A stretch of DNA of 64,000 nucleotides from Burkholderiales bacterium (GTDB lineage Bacteria > Pseudomonadota > Gammaproteobacteria > Burkholderiales > SG8-39). The stretch lies in the NCBI GenBank assembly GCA_027493935.1, contig JAOSJV010000001.1:1941687-2005686 (forward strand), written 5' to 3'. The notes under the pieces are model-generated. The model was not told the DNA's origin. It saw only the letters and a program-made list of their open reading frames with translations, and ran no database searches. Below, piece after piece: positions 56,123 through 64,000 of the stretch. Numbering within the stretch: position 1 is the first letter of the stretch; the number at the start of each line of letters is the position of its first letter. Position numbers and translations under genes: made by a program.

Positions 56123-57669
56123 ATGTCGTACCAGGTCCTCGCCCGAAAGTGGCGTCCCCGCTCGTTCGCCGCGCTGGTGGGCCAGGAGCACGTCGTGAAG
56201 GCGCTCACGCACGCGCTCGAGCAGCAGCGCCTGCATCACGCCTACCTCTTCGCCGGCACGCGCGGGGTGGGTAAGACCACGCTCGCCCGCATCCTCGCGA
56301 AGGCGCTCAACTGCGAGAGCGGCATCACCGCCGCGCCGTGCGACAAGTGCGCCGCCTGCGCCGAGATCGACGCCGGGCGGTTCGTCGACCTGATCGAGGT
56401 CGACGCGGCCACCAACACGAAGGTCGACGAGATGCGCCAGCTGCTCGAGAGCGCGGTGTATTCGCCGACGCGCGGACGGTTCAAGGTGTACGTGATCGAC
56501 GAAGTGCACATGCTGTCGACCTCGGCCTTCAACGCGATGCTGAAGACGCTCGAGGAGCCGCCCGCGCACATCAAGTTCATCCTGGCGACGACCGATCCGC
56601 AGAAGATCCCGGTGACGGTGCTGTCGCGCTGCCTGCAGTTCAACCTCAAGCAGATGCCGCCGGCCGCGATCGCCGGCCACCTCCACCACATTGCCGGCGA
56701 GGAGGGCGTGCGCGCCGAGCCGGGCGGGCTGCGGCTGCTCGCTGCGGCGGCGCGCGGCAGCATGCGCGACGCGCTGTCGCTGCTCGACCAGGCGGTGGCG
56801 TACTCGGCCGGCGAGGTCACCGAGGGGGCGGTGCGTGCCATGCTCGGCGCGGTCGACCTGGGCTATCTCGTCGACCTGGCCGACGCGCTCCTCGACGCCG
56901 ACGCCGGGCGTGCGATCGGGATCGCCGACGCGATGGAGGCGCGCAGTCTGTCGTTCGATGGCGCGCTCGCGGAGCTCGCGAATCTGCTGCACCGCGTCGC
57001 GCTCGCGCAGGCCGCGCCGGACGCGCTCGACCTGCAGCTGCCCGACCGCGACCGGATCCTCGCGCTCGCCGCACGCGCCGATCCGGAGACCGTGCAGCTC
57101 TTCTACCAGATTGCGGTCCACGGCCGCCGCGACCTGCCGCTCGCGCCCGACGAGTACGCCGGGTTTACGATGGCGCTGATGCGCATGCTGGCGTTCGCGC
57201 CGGCCGCTGCGCCGGACGGCACATCGGTCGCGCCGGCCGCGGTGGTCGGGCGCACGCCGCCGAGCGCCCCGGCCGCGCGCCGCGGGTACCGCTCGGGGAC
57301 TGGCCGGCGCTCGTCGGCGCGCTCAAGCTCTCGGGCGCTGCGCGCCAGCTCGCCGAGCGCAGCGAGCTCGTGTCGTTCGCCGAAAACGTGGTCGAGCTTC
57401 GCCTGCCGCCGGACGCCAAGGCGCTCGGCGAAAAGGCCTACGCGGACAAGCTGAAGGCCGCGCTCGGCGCGCATCTCGGCGCGAGCGTCGGGTTGACGGT
57501 CAGGATCGGCGCGACGCGCGGTGATTCGGTGGCGGCCATCCAGGAAGGCGAGCGTAAGGCACTCCAGGACCAGGCGACGGCGTCGATCCAATCGGACGCG
57601 TTCGTGCGCGATCTCGTCGAGCAGTTCGACGGCACGGTCGTCGACTCGTCCATCAAACCCGCTGCGTGA
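56123..57669 (+). CDS. dnaX: DNA polymerase III subunit gamma/tau (frame break)
   Basis: About 515 aa. Clamp-loader ATPase: Walker [16 protein letters not shown], zinc cysteines in [20 protein letters not shown] (Cys quartet), Walker [11 protein letters not shown] and sensor/SRC motif [10 protein letters not shown]. The C-terminal tau-like domain begins after the break ([17 protein letters not shown]). One C is missing at 57267-57270; restoring it joins [14 protein letters not shown]. No A-rich slippery heptamer is near, so this is not an E. coli-like programmed frameshift. Start ATG 56123, perhaps leaderless. Confidence 0.94.
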
Positions 57670-57682
57670 ACGGAGACGCGAG

Positions 57683-58012
57683 ATGATCAACAAGGGCCAG
57701 CTGGCCGGGCTGATGAAGCAGGCGCAGCAGATGCAGGAGAACATGCGCAAGATGCAGGAGCAGCTTGCGACCGTCGAGGTGGAGGGGCAGGCCGGCGCCG
57801 GCATGGTGAAGGTCGTGATGGCCTGCAACCACGACGTCAAGCGGGTGACCATCGATCCTTCGGTGCTCGCCGACGATAAGGAGATGGTCGAGGACTTGGT
57901 TGCCGCCGCGGTGAACGACGCCGTGCGCCGGGTCGAGGCCGCGGTGCAGGAACGCATGTCCGGATTCACGTCGGGTCTCGGCCTGCCGCCCGGCATGAAG
58001 CTTCCGTTCTGA
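57683..58012 (+). CDS. ybaB: YbaB/EbfC-family nucleoid-associated protein
   Basis: 109 aa. N-terminal coiled region ([20 protein letters not shown]), central [20 protein letters not shown] and C-terminal helix. Binds DNA and is nearly always between dnaX and recR, as here. Start ATG 57683, 13 nt after the dnaX stop. Confidence 0.95.
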   Translation: MINKGQLAGLMKQAQQMQENMRKMQEQLATVEVEGQAGAGMVKVVMACNHDVKRVTIDPSVLADDKEMVEDLVAAAVNDAVRRVEAAVQERMSGFTSGLGLPPGMKLPF

Positions 58013-58046
58013 GGCGGTGTCCGGGCTAAGGGCGGTCTCTCCGTCC

Positions 58047-58067
58047 CCGCCTTTGCGTAGAAGGCGG
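58047..58067 (+). other. Hairpin between ybaB and recR
   Basis: CCGCCTT (58047-58053) pairs with AAGGCGG (58061-58067) around TGCGTAG. No T run follows, so weak termination or mRNA stabilisation is the most that can be said. Confidence 0.35.
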
Positions 58068-58091
58068 AGTCTCGACATAGGCGGATGCCGC

Positions 58092-58685
58092 GTGGGTTCT
58101 TCCGCACTCGATGATCTGGTGGAGGCGCTGCGGTGCCTTCCCGGCGTCGGGCCGAAATCGGCCCAGCGGATGGCCTATCATCTGCTGCAGCACGACCGGC
58201 CGGGCGCCGAGCGGCTGGCCGGCGCCCTCGGGCACGCGCTGCGTGCGGTGCGTCGCTGCGCGCGCTGCAACAACTTCAGCGAGTCGGAGGTGTGCGCGCT
58301 GTGCAGCTCCGCGCGGCGCGACGCGAGCCTGCTCTGCATCGTCGAGTCCCCCGCCGATCTGGTCACGATGGAGCAGACGCATGCGTTCCGGGGCCTCTAC
58401 TTCGTGCTGATGGGACGCCTGTCGCCGCTCGACGGAATCGGCCCGAAGGAGATCGGGCTCGCGCGGCTGCTCGAGCGCATCGCCGATGGCGCGATCCGGG
58501 AGGTGGTGATCGCCACCAACTTCACGAACGAGGGCGAGGCGACCGCGCATTACGTCGCCGAGATGCTGCGCGAGCGCGGACTCAAGGTGAGCCGTATCGC
58601 GCGTGGCATCCCCGTCGGCGGGGAGCTCGAGTACGTGGACATCGGGACGCTCGCGCAGGCGTACTACGAGCGCCGGCCGGCCTGA
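58092..58685 (+). CDS. recR: Recombination mediator RecR
   Basis: 197 aa from GTG 58092. Helix-hairpin-helix [17 protein letters not shown], zinc finger [16 protein letters not shown], Toprim motif [16 protein letters not shown], and the C-terminal [16 protein letters not shown]. Helps RecF/RecO load RecA at gaps. Last of the dnaX-ybaB-recR set. Confidence 0.95.
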   Translation: MGSSALDDLVEALRCLPGVGPKSAQRMAYHLLQHDRPGAERLAGALGHALRAVRRCARCNNFSESEVCALCSSARRDASLLCIVESPADLVTMEQTHAFRGLYFVLMGRLSPLDGIGPKEIGLARLLERIADGAIREVVIATNFTNEGEATAHYVAEMLRERGLKVSRIARGIPVGGELEYVDIGTLAQAYYERRPA

Positions 58686-58698
58686 GGGGCATGTGGCG

Positions 58699-59894
58699 AT
58701 GCCAGGCAAGCCGCTCCAGGACCTCGCGGTGATCGAACTCGGGCAGTTGATCGCCGGGCCTTTCGCCGGGAAGATGCTCGCCGAATTCGGCGCCGAGGTG
58801 ATCAAGATCGAGCCGCCGCAGGGCGGCGATCCGCTGCGCAATTGGCGCAAGGTCCACGACGGCACTTCGCTCTGGTGGTACGTCCAGGCGCGCAACAAGA
58901 AGTCGGTTACCGCCGATCTGCGCATGCCCGAGGGGCAGGAAATCGTGCGTCGCCTGGCGCGCGACGCCGACGTGGTGATCGAGAATTTCCGACCCGGGAC
59001 GCTCGAGAGGTGGGGGCTGGGCTACGAGCAGCTCGCCGCCGTCAACCGCGGACTGATCATGCTCCGATTGTCGGGCTTCGGCCAGAGCGGGCCGTACCGC
59101 GATCTTCCCGGTTTCGGCGCGATCGCCGAGTCGATGGGTGGAATGCGCTACGTCACCGGATTCCCGGACCGTCCGCCGGTGCGCCTCAATCTCTCGATCG
59201 GCGACTCGCTCGCGGCGCTGCACGGCGTGATTGGTGTCCTGACCGCGCTGCACCACCGCGATGCGAACGGCGGTGCCGGCCAAGTGGTCGACGTCGGCCT
59301 GTACGAGGCGGTGTTCAACATGATGGAAAGCACGCTGCCCGAGTACGACATGTACGGCGTCGTGCGCGAGCGCACCGGCAGCAACCTCACCGGCATCGTG
59401 CCCTCGAACACCTACCTGACGCGCGATGACAAGCACGTGGTGATCGGCGCGAATGCCGACAGCATCTTCAAGCGGCTGATGAGCGCGATCGGGCGGGACG
59501 ACCTCGCCGCCGACCCCGGGCTCGCCGGACAACGCCGGGCGGGCGAAGCGCGCCGACGAGCTCGACGGCGTGATCGGCGCATGGGCCGCATCTCACGACG
59601 CCGACCTCGTGCTGAAGGTGCTTGCGAAAGCACAGGTTCCGGAGCGGCAAGATCTACAGCATCGCCGACATCGTGCGCGATCCGCAGTACCTCGCCCGCG
59701 GGATGATCCGCGAGGTGGCGTTACCGGGCGGTGAGCGGCTGAAGGTTCCGGGCATCGTGCCGAAGCTCTCGGCGACGCCGGGCGACATCGACTGGCAGGG
59801 GCCGGCGCTCGGCGCGCACACCGACGAGATCCTCGGGCGGCTCGGCTACTCCGCGGCCGAGATCGAGGCGCTGCGCGCGCGCAAGGTCATCTGA
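58699..59894 (+). CDS. CaiB/BaiF (family III) CoA-transferase (two frame breaks)
   Basis: About 397 aa. N-terminal LQDLAVIELGQLIAGPFAGK, AEFGAEVIKIEPPQGGDPLR, and the catalytic Asp region of family III: VGLYEAVFNMM in VVDVGLYEAV. Two extra Gs, at 59527-59528 and 59641-59642, interrupt the C-terminal half; corrected it reads DPGLADNAGRAKRADEL and AQVPSGKIYSIADIV. Moves CoA between acyl-CoA donors and a free acid; partner acids unknown. Start ATG 58699, 13 nt after recR. Confidence 0.88.
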
Positions 59895-59947
59895 CCCGGG
59901 AGTGGGTCGGATCGCGGCGGACTTAGCAGCGCGCCGAGATTGTATAG

Positions 59948-60765
59948 AATTACAGCACGTCGCTAAGGTTCGCCCGTGGCGGCCGTGGCGGCCGCGGCGG
60001 CCGCGACGCCCCGACCGCGGACCGCGGCGCGTCCTCGAACCGGGGCGGCCGAATCGAGGAATGGCGCCGCGAACAGGTCGTCGACGGTTGGGCGCGCGAT
60101 GACGAGGCGCCGGGGCGGCTCGACACGGTGGTCGCATCCCGAGACCGCGCGCTCGATCATCGCGCGCAGCGCCTCGCCCGACATCCCTTTCGCGCAGTCG
60201 ATCAACCCATATCGCGGCTGCGAGCGCGGATGCGTGTACTGCATGGAAGGAGAGACGCCGGTATCGAACGGGCGACGGGTCCGTGAAGCCGTTGGCCGAG
60301 CTGCGCCCGGGCGACGAGATCTACGGTACCGAGGGGCGCGGGCGGTGCCGGCACTGCGTCAGGACTCGCGTCCTCGCCCGCGGGCGATCGCGCAAGCCGG
60401 CGTACCGTCTGCGCGCGGCCGGCGCGTCTGAGGCGGGTTGCATCCTGCTGCGCGTGGCGCACGAACCCGCGCCGCCCTTCAAGGAGTGGCTCGCGACGCA
60501 CTACCCGCGCAAGCCCGCACACGCGACGAGCCTCGTCTGCAAGAAGGGCGGCGGCCAGGACTACGACGCGACTTTCGGCGTGCGCCACCGCGGCACGGGC
60601 AACTTTGCCGAGCTGATCGCGAGGCGGTTCGAGGTCGCCCGCGCACGGTTCGGCTTCGGCGTGGGTCGGCGCGACGACCTGGACACGACGCGGTTCAGGG
60701 CCCCTGACGCCGGGCGTCGGATGCGGCTTCTCTGGCCGCACGGCGCTTCGACCGTGCCGCGTTGA
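59948..60765 (+). pseudogene. Remnant of an intein-containing radical-SAM gene (PA0069/Rv2578c-like)
   Basis: N-extein: RGG-rich start, then [63 protein letters not shown], the radical-SAM family signature. At the third Cys the sequence becomes an intein N-terminus (CMEGETPV...[17 protein letters not shown]), then, after about 60 residues, jumps near 60420-60435 to the C-terminal end of the same radical-SAM family (FKEWLATHYPRKPAHATS, QDYDATFGVRHRGTGNFAEL). Most of the intein and the middle of the enzyme are missing. Frame shifts also lie near 60133 and at 60270-60272. No good start codon follows the in-frame TAG at 59945. It cannot splice or fold as is. Confidence 0.85.
60240..60425 (+). other. 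Intein N-terminal fragment (Hint block A region)
   Basis: The fragment begins with the splicing Cys (TGC 60240-60242) in CMEGETPV, the CxxxxTxV pattern of intein block A, then after correction of one extra G (60270-60272) [20 protein letters not shown] and [18 protein letters not shown]. Block B (His-containing), any homing endonuclease and the C-terminal His-Asn are absent. The insertion point is just before the third Cys of the CxxxCxxC iron-sulfur motif, so splicing would have been needed for activity. Confidence 0.85.
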
Positions 60766-60873
60766 CAGTCCCGGGCCCGTGTGTGAGCATTCCGCCGCTT
60801 CCCGCGCCCGCGGGAACGGATCACAGCGCCGGTGTGCCGCGATCGCGGCCGGCCGAAATTTTGGGAGGACAAG

Positions 60874-61900
60874 ATGTACAAGCTCATCCGCATCGCCGTC
60901 GGCGCATGCGCGCTGGCCGCGGCAGGCGCCGCGTCGGCGCAAGGCGCGCCCGAGAGGCCGAACGTTCACATCGCGGTCGGTGGCAAGGCGGCGCTCTACT
61001 ACCTGCCGCTCACGATCACCGAGCGGCTCGGCTACTTCAAGGACGAGGGGCTGGCGGTCAAGATCAGTGATTTCAAGGGCGGCTCGGCTGCCCTGCGCGC
61101 GGTCGTCGGCGGCAGCGCCGACGTGGTGTCGGGCGCGTACGAGCACACCATCGCGATGCACGCGCGCGGGCAGAAGTTCAAGGCGTTCGTGCTGCAGGGC
61201 GCCGCGCCGCAGATCCTCGATCGGGATCTCGACCGCGAAGGTTCCGAACTACAAGTCGCCGAGAGACCTGAAGGGTCTGAAGATCGGCGTCTCCGCGCCC
61301 GGTTCGAGCACCAACATGTTCGCGAACTACGTGATCGCGAAAGGGGGCCTGAAGCCCGCCGACGTTTCGGTGGTCGGCGTGGGCACCGGCGCTGCGGCGA
61401 TGGCCGCGATCCAGAAGGGCGAGATCGACGCGATCTCGAACGTGGATCCGGTGATGACGATGCTCGAGAAGCAGGGCGCGGTGAAGGTGATCTTCACCTC
61501 GCGCACCCCGCGGGGCACCGAGGACGTGTTCGGCGGCCCGATGCCGGCGGCGTGCCTGTACGCGCCGTCCGATTTCGTGGAGAAGTACCCGAACACTGCG
61601 CAGGCGCTCGCGAACGCGATCGTGCGCGCGCTCCTGTGGCTGCGGGACGCGACGCCGCAGCAGATTCTCGCCACCGTTCCGGAGGAGTACCAGCTCGGCG
61701 ACAAGGCGATGTACCTGTTCGCCTACGGCAACGTGCGCGACGCGATGTCGCGCGACGGCCTTATCCCGGCGGCCGGCGCGCGCACTGCGCTCAAGGTACT
61801 GATCGCCTCCAACCCGAAGGTCGACTACTCGAAGGTCAAGCTCGAGGACACGTACACCAACCGTTTCGCGCAGAGCGCGCTCAAGAAATACGGGAAGTAG
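60874..61900 (+). CDS. ABC transporter substrate-binding protein, NMT1/SsuA-like (frame break)
   Basis: About 341 aa with a signal peptide (cleavage near AASAQ, residue 23). The fold shows YYLPLTITERLGYFKDEGL, FKGGSAALRAVVGGSADVVS and LKGLKIGVSAPGSSTNMFAN, typical of the nitrate/sulfonate/taurine/thiamine-precursor class. One extra C at 61215-61216; corrected it reads QISIGISTAKVPNYKSP. Ribosome site GGGAGGA. First of three transporter genes; ligand unknown. Confidence 0.88.
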
Positions 61901-61925
61901 TCGCGCGCCCAGCCGTCCGGGAGTC

Positions 61926-62738
61926 ATGGTGGCGGGGGTCCCGGCGGTCGCGCTCGAGAGCATCACCTGCACCTTCGTCTCGCGCGACGACAGACGGCAG
62001 CGCTACACCGCGGTCAGGGACACGACGCTCGTCGTCGCCGACGGCGAGTTCGTGTCTGTGGTCGGGCCGACCGGCTGCGGCAAGTCGACCTTGCTCAACG
62101 TCGCGGCCGGGCTGCTCGATCCCTCCGCGGGATCGGTCAGGGTGTTCGGCGAGCCGCTCCAGGGCGTAAACGCCCGCGCCGGCTACCTTTTTTCAACAGG
62201 ACGCGCTGATGCCCTGGCGCAGCGCGCTCGGCAACGTGACCGCCGGCCTCGAGTTCCGCGGCGTCACGCGCGACGAGGCGCGCGAGCGGGCCGAGGGCTG
62301 GCTGGCCCGCGTCGGACTACGCGGCTTCGGCGACCGCTACCCGCATCAGCCTCGGGCGGGATGCGCAAGCGCGTTGCACTTGCCCAGACCCTGATCCTCG
62401 ACCCCAGGATCCTGCTGATGGACGAGCCGTTCTCGGCGCTCGACATCCAGACCCGGCAGCTGATGGAGAACGAACTGCTCGAGCTCTGGTCGGCCGACCG
62501 CAAGTCGGTGGTCTTCATCACCCATGACCTGGAGGAGGCGATCTCGCTCTCGGATCGGGTGGTCGTTCTCTCGGCCGGCCCGGAGACGCGCCCGATCGGC
62601 GAGTTCGCGATCGACCTGCCGCGCCCGCGCGACGTCGCCGAGATCCGGCTGACGCCGCGCTTCATCGAGCTGCACACCGAGATCTGGCACCGCATGAAGG
62701 CCGAAGTGCTGAAGGGCTATGCCCAACAGCAGAAATAA
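61926..62738 (+). CDS. ABC transporter ATP-binding protein, SsuB/TauB-like (two compensating frame breaks)
   Basis: 270 aa. Walker A VVGPTGCGKSTLLNVAAG, Q-loop FQQDALMPWRSAL (visible only after removing one T from 62188-62193), signature LSGGMRKRVALAQ (after restoring a T near 62350), Walker B ILLMDEPFSALD and the H-loop VVFITHDLEEA. The two errors cancel, so the stop is normal. Powers the transporter with the neighbouring permease; overlaps it by 20 bp. Confidence 0.92.
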   Translation: MVAGVPAVALESITCTFVSRDDRRQRYTAVRDTTLVVADGEFVSVVGPTGCGKSTLLNVAAGLLDPSAGSVRVFGEPLQGVNARAGYLFSTGRADALAQRARQRDRRPRVPRRHARRGARAGRGLAGPRRTTRLRRPLPASASGGMRKRVALAQTLILDPRILLMDEPFSALDIQTRQLMENELLELWSADRKSVVFITHDLEEAISLSDRVVVLSAGPETRPIGEFAIDLPRPRDVAEIRLTPRFIELHTEIWHRMKAEVLKGYAQQQK

Positions 62739-63567
62739 TCTCGCGCGCCTGCTCGCGCCGGGCGCGCACAGCCTGCGGTTCTACCAGGCGCTGGTGCTGC
62801 TGCTGTTCTTCGCCGGCTGGTACGTGCTGACCAGCCCGACCCTGCTGCCGCCTTTCTACTTCGACGAGCCGAACATGGCGGCGTTCTTCTTCGGCGAGCC
62901 GCAGAAGGTGCTGTGGCGGATCTGGGAGTGGTTCGTCACCGAGCGCAACATCTACGGCCATCTCTGGGTGACGCTGCTAGAGACCCTGATGGCCTTCGCG
63001 ATCGGAACGGTGTCGGGCTTGGCGATCGGGCTCTGGCTAGCCCGCTCGGCGTTCGCCTCCGCGATCCTGGACCCCTACATCAAGGCGCTCAACTCGATGC
63101 CGCGGGTGATCCTGGCGCCGATCTTCACCGTCTGGTTCGGCCTCGGCCTGGCCTCGAAGGTCGCCCTCGGCGTGACGCTGGTGTTCTTCATCGTGTTCTT
63201 CAACGTCTACCAGGCGGTGCGGGAGGTGAGTCCGGTGGTGCTTGCGAGCGCGCGGATGCTGGGGGCCACCCCGCGCCAGCTTCTGCGCCACGTCTACCTG
63301 CCGAGCGCGATGAGCTGGGTCTTCGCCAGCCTGCACAACTCGGTCGGGCTCGCGTTCGTCGGAGCGGTGGTCGGCGAGTACCTGGGCTCGGCGCGCGGGG
63401 TCGGCTACCTGATTCTCGAGGCTGAGGGGGTGTTCGACATCAACACGGTCTTCGCCGGGATCCTGGTGCTGACCGCGTTCGCCCTCGTGCTCGACGAGGT
63501 GGTCACCGTCGTCGAGCGGCGCCTCCTCGTCTGGCAGCCGCGGAGCGGCGAGACGGAACGGCTCTAG
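62719..63567 (+). CDS. ABC transporter permease, SsuC/TauC-like
   Basis: 282 aa, intact. Membrane helices near 22-42 and 90-270. The EAA loop that docks the ATPase is around VVLASARMLGATPRQLLRHV, with LPSAMSWVFASLHNSVGLAF after it. Completes the three-gene importer. Ends about 85 nt before the tRNA-fMet gene. Confidence 0.93.
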   Translation: MPNSRNNLARLLAPGAHSLRFYQALVLLLFFAGWYVLTSPTLLPPFYFDEPNMAAFFFGEPQKVLWRIWEWFVTERNIYGHLWVTLLETLMAFAIGTVSGLAIGLWLARSAFASAILDPYIKALNSMPRVILAPIFTVWFGLGLASKVALGVTLVFFIVFFNVYQAVREVSPVVLASARMLGATPRQLLRHVYLPSAMSWVFASLHNSVGLAFVGAVVGEYLGSARGVGYLILEAEGVFDINTVFAGILVLTAFALVLDEVVTVVERRLLVWQPRSGETERL

Positions 63568-63604
63568 GCCGCGCGCCCGGGATGAAGGCGCGGGACGGGG
63601 CCGT

Positions 63605-63634
63605 TTGACACGCAATCCGGAGAGTCCTTATAAT
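63605..63634 (+). promoter_or_regulatory. Strong promoter ahead of tRNA-fMet and the rRNA operon
   Basis: TTGACA (63605-63610), 18-bp spacer and TATAAT (63629-63634): both boxes are perfect consensus. The following sequence enters tRNA-fMet after about 17 nt. It is the best sigma70 promoter in the window and is the only visible one before the 16S gene. Confidence 0.85.
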
Positions 63635-63650
63635 CCCGCTTCTCGACAGT

Positions 63651-63728
<78 letters not shown>

Positions 63729-63980
63729 GCTCCCCTTTCCGGGGACGGTCGGAACGCTCTTTAACAATCCAAACAGCCGATAGGTGTGGGCGCTGTCGGT
63801 GGCTTCTGCGCAAGCGCGGGTGCGAATCCGCGCCGCTCAAGCAACCTTACGGTGCTCGCACATAAGTGAAGACGGGACTCCTTCGCATGAAGGAGCCCGG
63901 TCGATTCACCTTTGAGTGAGCGCATTCGTGGACGGCGGATCTCACGGTCCGCGCAGTCGCGATCGAAGCAAACAGGATTC
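63729..63980 (+). other. rRNA operon leader with boxA antitermination site
   Basis: 252 nt between tRNA-fMet and 16S. CGCTCTTTAACAATCC at 63755-63770 contains boxA (GCTCTTTAACA, 63756-63766), followed by the AACAGCCGATAGGTGTGGGC block typical of betaproteobacterial rRNA leaders. The region near 63865-63905 has a GGGACTCCTTCGCATGAAGGAGCCC hairpin-like sequence (stem GGACTCCTTC/GAAGGAGCCC) used in RNase III processing of pre-16S. No second promoter is obvious. Confidence 0.8.
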
Positions 63981-64000
63981 AACTGAAGAGTTTGATCCTG
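63981..64000 (+). rRNA. rrs: 16S ribosomal RNA, 5' end (cut by window edge)
   Basis: AACTGAAGAGTTTGATCCTG is the universal start of bacterial 16S rRNA (the 27F primer region). Only the first 20 nt are inside the window. Confidence 0.97.

Noticed and set aside
57240..57300. Programmed frameshift in dnaX producing gamma and tau
   Set aside because: The needed shift is -1, but there is no slippery A-rich heptamer or following stem, and the site matches the general indel pattern.

Overview
The window is a GC-rich, densely coded chromosomal segment that most resembles a betaproteobacterium, probably of the Burkholderiales or a relative. The main reasons are the gene block mdh / GntR regulator / sdhCDABE / gltA / sucA / sucB / lpd / zapE, the ubiU-ubiV-ubiT / 4.5S RNA / dnaX / ybaB / recR block, and the rRNA leader just before the start of a 16S gene at the right edge. 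No phage, plasmid, transposase or CRISPR array was seen. Species identity is inference.

Layout. 1-11.0 kb is an accessory catabolic region: a 2,4-dienoyl-CoA-reductase-like flavoprotein (cut by the left edge), an IclR regulator, a DapA-family lyase/aldolase, a TAXI-type TRAP transporter, a UbiD-type decarboxylase with a tiny zinc-ribbon partner, an oligogalacturonate-lyase-like propeller, a YcsI-type hydro-lyase and an MFS carrier. 11-17 kb holds small housekeeping or envelope genes (glycine-zipper protein, HslR-like protein, TPR-methyltransferase, BamE-like lipoprotein, SlyD, an isochorismatase-fold hydrolase, an exported methyltransferase). 17-36 kb is the TCA-cycle region: acnA, a CitE-like lyase and mdh on the minus strand, then the GntR regulator and the sdh-gltA-suc-lpd block on the plus strand. 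36-44.8 kb has acryloyl-CoA-reductase-like, prpE and acs genes, a SET-domain protein and a glycolate/D-lactate oxidase, suggesting short-chain acid use.

44.86-45.69 kb is the most unusual stretch: six near-perfect 121-bp tandem repeats, each carrying the first ~20 nt of a tRNA-Ser gene, run straight into the complete tRNA-Ser(GGA). 46-53 kb has a zinc protease, parE, parC and an aminotransferase. 53-59.9 kb has the oxygen-independent ubiquinone genes ubiU/ubiV/ubiT, the SRP RNA, dnaX-ybaB-recR and a CoA-transferase. At 59.95-60.77 kb lies the remnant of a radical-SAM gene that contains only the front of an intein. An NMT1/SsuA-type ABC transporter follows, then tRNA-fMet and the start of an rRNA operon.

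An important caveat for the whole annotation: about 30 genes or gene parts are interrupted by single-base gains or losses, nearly all in short homopolymers and many in essential genes (acnA, sucB, lpd, parC, dnaX). The reading frame resumes cleanly each time. This pattern looks like uncorrected sequencing or assembly error rather than gene decay, so these genes are annotated here as one CDS spanning both frames with the break position given. The radical-SAM/intein remnant is the one case where a real deletion is also evident.
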